Source: Oscillatoriaceae cyanobacterium Prado104
Lineage (GTDB): Bacteria; Cyanobacteriota; Cyanobacteriia; Cyanobacteriales; Microcoleaceae
DNA: 64,000 nt
Direction of reading: 5' to 3'
Assembly (NCBI GenBank): GCA_025454405.1
Contig: JALOON010000040.1
Span: 47,734 to 111,733, forward strand
Shown: positions 52,391-60,151 of the stretch, piece after piece
Layout: each line of letters begins with the position of its first letter
Position numbering within the stretch: position 1 is the first letter of the stretch
The notes under the pieces: generated by a model
Told to the model about the DNA's origin: nothing
What the model saw: the letters and a program-made list of their open reading frames with translations, nothing else
Database searches by the model: none
Translations under genes and position numbers: made by a program

Positions 52391-53794
52391 TCAATCTTCA
52401 GCAGCTTCGCCACCAACAACTACATTGCGAATGCGCAAACTCGGACCGCCGCAGCCGACAGGCATACCGTTTTGTCCGCCCTTGCCGCAGCCGCCGGATT
52501 CATCCCAATAAAAATCGTTGCCGATCGCCTCAATATCGGCTAAAGTGCTGAAAACATTACCTGAAAGAGTTACGTCTCGCACTGGATTTTCTATTTTGCC
52601 GTTGCGGATCATCCAAGCTTCGCCGGCACCAAAAGTAAACATTTCGCCGTTAGTCATGCCGCCCTGCCAATTGCGCGCGTAAACTCCCTCTTTGATGTCA
52701 GAAAATAAATCGGCAACAGGCGTATTGCCCCGTTCGATCCAAGTGTTAGTCATGCGGACGATCGGCGGATAATGGTAATTCAAACAGCGAGCGTTGCCTG
52801 TTGGCATTTCTCCCAATTTACCGGCTGTTTCGCGAGAGTGCAGCCGCCCGACTAAAGCGCCGTCTTTAATTAACTGAGTAGTAGTCGCCGGAGTGCCTTC
52901 ATCATCGTAGAAATAGCTGCCTCGATGTCCCTCTGGTGCTGCGCCGTCAAAAATTTGCAAGTTTGCAGGGCCGAATTGGCGGCCGAGAGTCATGACTTCC
53001 AAGATATCGGGATTTTCGTAGGCCATGTCAGCTTCAGAAAGGTGGCCGAAGGCTTCGTGAACGAACAATCCGCTGAGAATTGGGTCGATGACAACGGTGT
53101 AGGTATTGCCTTGGACGGGGGGCAAGGCGAGGGAATCTACGGCGCGCTGGGCCGCGCTGCGCACTTGGGTGTCAAGTTCGGTTAAATCTTCGTAAGCTTT
53201 GCGCGAACCGGTGGTTTCGCGGCCTGTTTGTACCGTGTCACCGCTGCGGGCGGTGGCTGCAAAGCGCATTTCCATGTCTGCCCAGCCTTGTTCCAGCATC
53301 GTGCCTTCGGAGGTAGCGAGGATGATGCGCTGGGTACTGTCGCCGTAGCGGACGGAGATGGTAGCAATCCGGGGGTCAACGCTGCGCAGGATTGCGGCGT
53401 AACGATCGCACAGTTGCTTTTTGTCAACAAGGGGAATCAACCGGGGGTCTGTTCCCGTCAGAGGCAGCAAGCAAATGTCTTGTACGGGGGCTACCGGTGC
53501 GAGGATGGTTTCTGATTCGCCGATTAATTTGGCGGCGGCGATGGCTTCTTCGATTCTTTCGGCAAGGCCCGAAAGTCTGTTAAAACTGGCAAAGCCCCAA
53601 CCGCCTTTGTGGCAGGCTCGAACTTGACCGCCGATGGAGATTCCTTCGCTGAGGGTTTCGATTTTTTCACCCCGCAGCAAGATGTCTGTGCCTTCGGCTT
53701 CTTCGAGTCTGATTGCCAGGTAATCGACTTGGTGGCGGTAGCGTGCCATTAAATCGGACAGTAGATTTTTGGAGTCGGCGATCGAGGTAGGCAT
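52391..53794 (-). CDS. tldD: TldD/PmbA family metalloprotease
   Basis: The TldD half of the TldD/TldE pair. The metal-binding motif HEAFGH (about residue 256) is present, and the surrounding PILSGLFVHEAFGHLSEADM is typical. The C-terminus ends in the conserved NVVVGG. TldD, with its TldE (PmbA) partner, degrades unfolded peptides and matures small modified peptides. TldE is not in this window. An upstream TTG start (53824) is possible, but the ATG complementary to 53792-53794 (MPTSIADS) matches the family better. The length of 467 is normal. Monocistronic; convergent with DUF4058. Confidence 0.9.
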   Translation of the reverse strand: MPTSIADSKNLLSDLMARYRHQVDYLAIRLEEAEGTDILLRGEKIETLSEGISIGGQVRACHKGGWGFASFNRLSGLAERIEEAIAAAKLIGESETILAPVAPVQDICLLPLTGTDPRLIPLVDKKQLCDRYAAILRSVDPRIATISVRYGDSTQRIILATSEGTMLEQGWADMEMRFAATARSGDTVQTGRETTGSRKAYEDLTELDTQVRSAAQRAVDSLALPPVQGNTYTVVIDPILSGLFVHEAFGHLSEADMAYENPDILEVMTLGRQFGPANLQIFDGAAPEGHRGSYFYDDEGTPATTTQLIKDGALVGRLHSRETAGKLGEMPTGNARCLNYHYPPIVRMTNTWIERGNTPVADLFSDIKEGVYARNWQGGMTNGEMFTFGAGEAWMIRNGKIENPVRDVTLSGNVFSTLADIEAIGNDFYWDESGGCGKGGQNGMPVGCGGPSLRIRNVVVGGEAAED

Positions 53795-54472
53795 GGTCAA
53801 GCAGGGTGTTTTAAGTTGAAACAAGAAGGAAGGAGGAGGTGTTAGGTATTAGGTGTTAGGTGGTAGGTGGAACGGTGGTAGGTGGTAGGTACGCTTACCT
53901 AAAGCCTAAACCCTGCGGCCAAAACCTGAAACCTGAAACCTGAAACCTCAAATTTAACTGTTTATATTTTGCACTTTTTTGGTGGCTATCGTGTCGAGCC
54001 GATCGAACCAATCGAGTAAAAACGAGATTGGTTGAAGGTTTTAGCAGATTGTTGGCAAGCCTGGGGCGTTACCGCGTCCCTATCGTATCGATCGATAATC
54101 GCTTGTAGTCCGATCGAGATGCGTCGCGCATACTCTTTATTATTTCTCTTTTTCCGGCGCGATCGTATTTTCTCAATCGCTTCTTCCCTGTTACTTTTTC
54201 CTCTTCCATTTCTGAATTTTTAGCAAATCTCAAGGTTATTGCATCTCCCACCGCTGTTGCTGGATTGTTTGAGCCAGCACTCTTTAAATCGCAGTCTTAA
54301 AAACCTCGCCTCCAATTGTCAACTGTCAAATGTTTAACTCTTTCTGCTTCCCATAATTTATTAAGATTGTTAAATTGGCAACAAACTTATGAAATAAAAA
54401 AATCACAATAGATTTAGCTATTGAAAATTTTATCTGACTCGCAGCGACCTCAGAGTTCCCATATTGCTAGCA
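53795..54472. other. Long spacer before LOV kinase gene
   Basis: The first 150 bp carry low-complexity tandem units: GGTAGGTG-type (53838-53890) and ACCTGAAA (53922-53945). The remaining 500 bp have no reliable reading frames. The promoter of the kinase gene presumably lies within 54250-54470. Confidence 0.5.
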
Positions 54473-57400
54473 ATGACAACTGACACTTTTCACCTGTCTC
54501 TCCTCGAACGGGCGATCGCAGCATCTAGCAACGGCGTCGCGATCGCCGATGCCCGAGTGCCAGATCGACCTATTATCTACTGCAATCCGGCTTTTGAAAA
54601 GCTCACGGGTTACAGTCGCGAAGAAGTCCTCGGACGCAACTGTCGGTTTTTGCAAGGTCCAGATACCGATCGCGCCGAGTTGCAGCGCCTCCGCAGCAGC
54701 CTGCGGGCGGGTAAAGAAGTTAAAGTAATTCTCAAAAATTATCGCAAGGACAAAACCGCTTTTTGGAATGAATTAACAGTCTCGCCAGTTCGAGATGACA
54801 GCGGCGAAATTACTCACTTGATTGGAGTGCAAAATGATATTACCCCAAGAATTAAAGCCGAAACAGCCCTGCAAGAAAGCGAAGAAAGATTTCGGGCGAT
54901 CGCGACTGCAACTCCCGTTCCCATGCTGATATGTCGCTTGGAAGACAACACTATCTTGTACGCAAATCCGGCTTTTAGCAAAACTTTCGGTTTGAGTTTC
55001 CGACAAATTGTCGGCATGAAAAAAATCGATTTATACGCTAATGTTACCAACAAAAACCAGTTATTAAATTCCCTGAAAGAAACGGGATGCAGCGGCAGCG
55101 AACAAATTTGCCTCAAAAAAGCAGACGGCAGTTTGTTTTGGGTACAAATGTCGGTGCGATCGATTAATTTTAACGGGGAACTAGCAACTTTGTCTGCATT
55201 TTACGACATCACCGATCGCGTAGAAGCAGAAGCAGCCCTGCGGGTCAGCGAAGCTAAATTTCAAAAATTAGCCGCCAACATACCCGGCATGATTTATCAA
55301 TTTCAGCTAGCAGCCGACGGCACGATGTCCTTTCCCTACGTCAGTTCCGGCTGTCGCAAACTCTGGGAATTAGAACCGGCCCTCCTCGAAAATTCAGCGA
55401 TGCGGGCATTAGAAACAATTCATCCGGACGATCGACCAAATTTCGAGGCAGCCGTTGCCACCTCCGCTAAAACCTTAGATCCTTGCCGGTGGGAGGGCAG
55501 GCTAGTTTTGCCTTCGGGTAAAACTAAGTGGGTTAGCTGGGAATCTCGCCCCGAAAAAACCGAAAACGGCGACATTATTTGGGACGGCTTGTCGATCGAT
55601 ATTAGCGATCGCAAACAAGCCGAATTAGCCCTGCAACAAAGCGAAGCCAGATTCCAAAAATTAGCAGCAAACGTGCCGGGAATGATTTATCAATTCCTGC
55701 TGCGTACCGACGGTTCCAATGATTTTATTTACGTCAGTAACGGTTGTCGGGAATTGTACGAATTACAACCAGAAGAAATCAAAAAAAACTCAGAGATCAT
55801 CTGGTCGTTAGTGCATCAAGAAGATCGGAAAACGTTGGAAGAATCGATAGCCATTTCTGCCCAAACTTTAAAACCTTGGAAACACGAATGGCGGCTGGTA
55901 ACGCCCTCGGGCAAAGTGAAATGGATGCGCGGGATTTCCCGCCCGGAAAAGCAGCCGGACGGCAGCATACTTTGGGACGGACTGACGATCGACATTAGCG
56001 ATCGCAAGCTAGCAGAAATCGCCCTCGGTCAGTCAAAAATCGCCCTGCAAAGAGCCAATCAAGAACTCGAACAGCGGGTAAGAGACCGCACCTTCGCCTT
56101 GCAAGCCTCCCAGCAAATGCTGTGGCTGGTAATCAACAACATCCCGCAATTTATAGTTTGGAAAGATCGCAATTCAGTATTCTTAGGCTGCAACCAAAAC
56201 TTTGCCAAAAAAGCAGGTTTCAATCACCCTGCAGAATTGATCGGACTCTCCGACTTAGATATGCCTTGGAAGCCCGAAGAAACAGAATTTTTTAGAGCTA
56301 CCGACCGCCGCATTATTGAAACAAATACTCCCGAATATCACATTATAGAACCGCAAATGCAAGCCGACGGCAGCCAGCGCTGGCTCGATGCCAATAAAAT
56401 CCCCCTGCACGACAGTCACGGCAATGCAGTCGGCATTTTGTGCAGTTTTGAAGACATCACCGAACGGCTGTTGTTAGAAGCAAAAGTTCGGGAAAGCGAG
56501 GAAGTATTTCGCAAGATATTTGAAGATGCCCCGATCGGCATTGACTTAGCTAATTTAGAGGATGGCAAGCTAGTTCGGGTGAATAAAGCTTTCTGCTCCA
56601 TTCTGGGATATCCCGCATCAGAATTGTTGGGTAAAAAATTTACAGATCTCGTCCATCCCGAAGAGCTTGAAAAAAATCTGCAAGCTACCTCAGCTCTGGC
56701 TCGGGGAGAAATATCTAGCTACCAGCTAGAAAAACGCCTGATTTCGGCAGCAAAAACAATTGTTTGGGTAAACGTAACGGCTACTCTGATTCAAAGCTCT
56801 GAAGGCAAGCCAATTTACTGTTTGAGGATGATTGAAAATATTACCGAACGCAAATCTTCCGAAGCCGCACTGATGGCATCCGAAGCTCAACTGAGAAAAC
56901 AAACAGCTCAATTGCAGGAAGCCTGCCAGCAGCTCCAACAGGCTCAAATCCAGTTAGTTCAATCAGAAAAAATGTCCAGCCTCGGTCAGATGGTTGCCGG
57001 CATCGCTCACGAAATTAACAATCCTGCTACTTTTATTAATGGCAATATTTCTCATACGTACAACTACTTTCAAGATTTAATAGATCTGTTAAATTTATAT
57101 CAGGAATTTTCCCAAGAGCCCGCACCTCAAATTGCAGCAAAAATTAAAGAAGTAGATTTAGAATTCCTTAAAGAAGACTTGCCGAAAATGCTCAATTCTA
57201 TGAGAAAAGGAGTAGAAAGAATCGGTAAAATTGTGCTGTCACTGCGCAATTTTTCCAGGTTGGATGAAGCTGAAATGAAATTTGCCAACCTTCACGAAGG
57301 AATCGACAGTACGCTGTTAATTTTGCAGCACAGATTAAAGAATAACAGTCAAAAAGAGAGAATTCAAGTTATCAAACAGTACGGGGAAATCCCGAAAGTT

Positions 57401-57865
57401 TACTGCTGTGCGGGGCAGTTAAATCAAGTATTTCTCAACATTATCAGCAACGCGATCGATGTTTTAGAAAAGCAGTCGCAGCCTCGGACGATCGTCATTC
57501 GCACTTTCGCGCTCCGCAAGCAGGCTGCTGCGCCGATCGGTCAGAACATCAACTTGCCGAAAGAATTCTTTGAGTTGACACCAGCAGCGACACTTAAAAA
57601 TTCAGGGCATCTGGCCAACAGCCCAAACAAATTAGCCGAGTTCGATCGCATCGCAATTTGCATAGCCGACAGCGGTCCGGGAATGACAGAAAATATCCGC
57701 AATCGCGTATTTGACCCTTTTTTTACCACCAAACCAGTAGGTTCCGGTACGGGTCTGGGATTGTCCATCAGCTATCAGATTGTGGTAGAAAAACATAGGG
57801 GGACGCTGCGGTGCGTTTCCGCACCGGGCCAGGGCGCGGAATTCTGGATTGAAATTCCGCTATAG
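54473..57865 (+). CDS. LOV-domain multi-PAS sensor histidine kinase
   Basis: The N-terminal PAS domain is a canonical LOV domain: GRNCRFLQG contains the photoactive Cys (residue 57), and the flavin-contacting Asn (residue 89), Asn (99) and Gln (120) are all present. Five further PAS domains follow, the third and fourth being tandem duplicates (LAANIPGMIYQF and LAANVPGMIYQF). A coiled coil and a transmitter with His in GIAHEINNP, NAIDVL, DSGPGM and GSGTGLGLS complete the 1130-residue protein. It should form a blue-light-sensitive cytoplasmic kinase. The ATG at 54473 is preferred to the TTG nine bases upstream. No response regulator is adjacent; a cyclase gene follows. Confidence 0.93.
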   Translation: MTTDTFHLSLLERAIAASSNGVAIADARVPDRPIIYCNPAFEKLTGYSREEVLGRNCRFLQGPDTDRAELQRLRSSLRAGKEVKVILKNYRKDKTAFWNELTVSPVRDDSGEITHLIGVQNDITPRIKAETALQESEERFRAIATATPVPMLICRLEDNTILYANPAFSKTFGLSFRQIVGMKKIDLYANVTNKNQLLNSLKETGCSGSEQICLKKADGSLFWVQMSVRSINFNGELATLSAFYDITDRVEAEAALRVSEAKFQKLAANIPGMIYQFQLAADGTMSFPYVSSGCRKLWELEPALLENSAMRALETIHPDDRPNFEAAVATSAKTLDPCRWEGRLVLPSGKTKWVSWESRPEKTENGDIIWDGLSIDISDRKQAELALQQSEARFQKLAANVPGMIYQFLLRTDGSNDFIYVSNGCRELYELQPEEIKKNSEIIWSLVHQEDRKTLEESIAISAQTLKPWKHEWRLVTPSGKVKWMRGISRPEKQPDGSILWDGLTIDISDRKLAEIALGQSKIALQRANQELEQRVRDRTFALQASQQMLWLVINNIPQFIVWKDRNSVFLGCNQNFAKKAGFNHPAELIGLSDLDMPWKPEETEFFRATDRRIIETNTPEYHIIEPQMQADGSQRWLDANKIPLHDSHGNAVGILCSFEDITERLLLEAKVRESEEVFRKIFEDAPIGIDLANLEDGKLVRVNKAFCSILGYPASELLGKKFTDLVHPEELEKNLQATSALARGEISSYQLEKRLISAAKTIVWVNVTATLIQSSEGKPIYCLRMIENITERKSSEAALMASEAQLRKQTAQLQEACQQLQQAQIQLVQSEKMSSLGQMVAGIAHEINNPATFINGNISHTYNYFQDLIDLLNLYQEFSQEPAPQIAAKIKEVDLEFLKEDLPKMLNSMRKGVERIGKIVLSLRNFSRLDEAEMKFANLHEGIDSTLLILQHRLKNNSQKERIQVIKQYGEIPKVYCCAGQLNQVFLNIISNAIDVLEKQSQPRTIVIRTFALRKQAAAPIGQNINLPKEFFELTPAATLKNSGHLANSPNKLAEFDRIAICIADSGPGMTENIRNRVFDPFFTTKPVGSGTGLGLSISYQIVVEKHRGTLRCVSAPGQGAEFWIEIPL

Positions 57866-57989
57866 AGGGAAACAATAAACTTGAAAGTAATATCTAACTT
57901 TTATTCCCGATTGCCGCTTGTTGTTGAGCGATCGGGGTTTAAAGCACGCAGCGGTGCGCTATTCCCCTGCCCCTATTCGCGAGGCAATT

Positions 57990-59864
57990 ATGCTGAAAAA
58001 ATTACCATTACCCTGGTCTCGCTACGTTCCCGCGGGGTTGACGCTGGTTTTGGGCGTCGCACTCTCGGCACTGGCATTCACTCTTGTTTGGGATTGGGAA
58101 GACAGGCGTCGCGACTACGAAATGCACCGCCGGATCGATGACATCGCGATCGGGCTGGAACGCCAGCTAAACACCGATTTAGACGTAGTTCTCGCCCTCA
58201 GCGATTACATGAAATCCTTGAGCGCGGTCGATCGAAACTCCTTTGCCCGCTTCGTCGGCCGTCCCCTTGCCGTCCACGCCAGCCTGCAACTCCTGGCTTG
58301 GGCCCCCCGCGTCCCCAATAGCGATCGATCTAACTACCAAGCAGCAGCTAAAACTCAAATCGATCCGAGTTTCGAGATTTCAGAACGCAGTCCCCGAGGA
58401 GAACTGCGCAAAGCCGGCCAGCGTGCTGAGTATTTCCCGGTTACATACGTCGAACCGACAGCCGGGAACGAAACAGTGCAGGGCTTCGACTTGGCCTCCC
58501 ACCCCAATATCCGCGCCGCCCTCGACAAGGGCCGCGATACTGGAGACACGATCGTCACCGACTACATTAACTCGATTCCAGACGATTCCTCCGAACCGAG
58601 GCTGCTGGCGATCGTCCCGATTTACGAGAACAACACTAAACCAACTACTCTGGAATCCCGGCGCGACTTGCTGCAAGGATTTGTTCTCGGCGTATTTCGA
58701 GTCAAAGATATTTTCCAAAGCTCTTTAAAAGGGCGCAATACCGACTACCTCAAAATTTATCTTGCCACCGAGGTGCCAGAAGACCAAAAAGTTTCCTCGC
58801 TTGCGCCTCAAACTCCCGACCTTGATTTAAAAGATGTTACTGCTTCCAGTCAAATCAATCAATTAGCCGTACTTTTCCTCTCCGACAGGGAACAGATACT
58901 GGCTGCATCGCCTGACGTTGCGAAAGAACTGCGTGCGAACTGCCCGATTCAAGAAAGTTCCGACCCCGAAAGCAAAGCTTGCAGGAGATTGCTGAAAATT
59001 AGCGGCCGTCAGTGGTTTCTCTACGTTGCCGCAACTCCGGAAATTCGCAAAACTCGCAGGCACTGGCGTTCTTGGGGGCTGCTGACGATGGGGTTGCTGT
59101 GGACTTTGATTCCGGTGACATATATGCTGACAGCTTTGAGTCGCACCGCTCAAATTGAAAAGTTAGCTTTGGACACAGCCCGCCAAGCCGACGAGTTGCA
59201 GGATGCTTACAAACTGTTGGAAGCCGAACAAGCTAAGTCGGAACAGTTGCTGTTAAATGTGTTGCCGGGTCCGATCGCCCTGCGCCTCAAGCACAACGAA
59301 CACAATATTGCCGAGAGTTTTGGGGAAGTAACTGTTTTGTTTGCCGATATTGTGGGGTTTACAGAAATCTCGTCGAGAGTTTCAGCGACGGCGGTGGTGG
59401 AAGTGCTTAACGGTATTTTTTCTGCTTTCGATCGCTTGGCTGACCGGCACGGTTTGGAGAAGATTAAAACTATTGGCGATGCTTACATGGTGGTGGGCGG
59501 TTTGCCGACGCCGAGGGAGGATCATGCGGAGGCGATCGCGGCAATGGCGATCGATATGCTGCATGAAATTCGCCTCCTCAGTTTAGATCGGGCGGAACCT
59601 TTTAGCATCCGCATTGGCATTAACACCGGCCCTGTAGTAGCGGGCGTGATCGGTTTGAAAAAGTTTATTTACGACCTGTGGGGCGATACTGTAAATATTG
59701 CTTCGCGCATGGAGTCTCACGGGATTACGGGGTGCATTCAAGTAACAGCAGAAACTTATCACATATTAAAGGATAAATACATTTTTCAGAAGCGGGGAGC
59801 CATTCAAGTTAAGGGTAAAGGATACATGACTACTTATTTGCTAACGGGGAGGAAAGATCGGTAA
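57990..59864 (+). CDS. CHASE-domain class III adenylate cyclase
   Basis: The 624-residue protein has a membrane helix (about residues 12-34), a CHASE extracellular domain (DYMKSLSAVDRNSF to about residue 270, with the FVTYVEPT-type core TYVEP), a second helix near 365-385, a coiled coil and a class III cyclase. The metal Asp residues are in VLFADIVGFT and KTIGDAYMV; Lys in EKIKTIGD and Asp in WGDTVNIASRM give adenylate rather than guanylate specificity. GAGG lies before the ATG at 57990. It follows the LOV kinase gene by 124 bp on the same strand and probably is transcribed with it. cAMP controls motility and light responses in related organisms. Confidence 0.93.
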   Translation: MLKKLPLPWSRYVPAGLTLVLGVALSALAFTLVWDWEDRRRDYEMHRRIDDIAIGLERQLNTDLDVVLALSDYMKSLSAVDRNSFARFVGRPLAVHASLQLLAWAPRVPNSDRSNYQAAAKTQIDPSFEISERSPRGELRKAGQRAEYFPVTYVEPTAGNETVQGFDLASHPNIRAALDKGRDTGDTIVTDYINSIPDDSSEPRLLAIVPIYENNTKPTTLESRRDLLQGFVLGVFRVKDIFQSSLKGRNTDYLKIYLATEVPEDQKVSSLAPQTPDLDLKDVTASSQINQLAVLFLSDREQILAASPDVAKELRANCPIQESSDPESKACRRLLKISGRQWFLYVAATPEIRKTRRHWRSWGLLTMGLLWTLIPVTYMLTALSRTAQIEKLALDTARQADELQDAYKLLEAEQAKSEQLLLNVLPGPIALRLKHNEHNIAESFGEVTVLFADIVGFTEISSRVSATAVVEVLNGIFSAFDRLADRHGLEKIKTIGDAYMVVGGLPTPREDHAEAIAAMAIDMLHEIRLLSLDRAEPFSIRIGINTGPVVAGVIGLKKFIYDLWGDTVNIASRMESHGITGCIQVTAETYHILKDKYIFQKRGAIQVKGKGYMTTYLLTGRKDR

Positions 59865-59879
59865 ACAGTTGACAGTTTG

Positions 59880-60012
59880 GTTCGTAGTGAGGATTTTAGT
59901 CCGCATCAAATCTCGGGATTAAAGTCGTTATATCAAATCCGGTAGCATCGGAATTATAAAGTGCGAGCGTCCTCGCTCGCGGCCCCACCCGCGCGAGCGA
60001 GGACGCTCGCAC
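59880..60012. repeat. GTAGTGAGGAtT repeat and 21-bp GCGAGC inverted pair
   Basis: TTCGTAGTGAGGATTTTAGTCC (59880-59903) is a degenerate copy of the dispersed GGACT palindrome. It is followed by GTGCGAGCGTCCTCGCTCGC (59961-59980) and its perfect complement GCGAGCGAGGACGCTCGCAC (59993-60012), 12 bp apart, a 20-21-bp perfect inverted repeat. This could be a bidirectional terminator after the cyclase gene. Confidence 0.75.
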
Positions 60013-60025
60013 TCGTTTATCGAAA

Positions 60026-60127
60026 TATACAGCAGTTTTCAGGTATGTGAGGTACAAAGAAACCCGGTTTCGCCAAAGTTACCGGGTTTGGAGGTGTGTA
60101 CTTCATAAACTTGCAATCTGCTGTATA
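60026..60127 (+). mobile_element. Miniature element, copy 2, with inverted loop
   Basis: Bounded by TATACAGCAG and CTGCTGTATA, a perfect 10-bp inverted repeat. The arms GTTTTCAGGTATG and CTTCATAAACTTGCAATCTG match copy 1 at 29025-29121. The core stem AACCCGGT/ACCGGGTT holds the loop TTCGCCAAAGTT, which is the near reverse complement of copy 1's loop AACTTCGGCGAA. Confidence 0.8.
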
Positions 60128-60151
60128 ATTCTGATGCAACCGGAAACGATA

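Noticed and set aside
54032..54251. Overlapping 60-codon frames on both strands before the LOV kinase gene
   Set aside because: Low complexity and no family match; more likely part of a long regulatory spacer.
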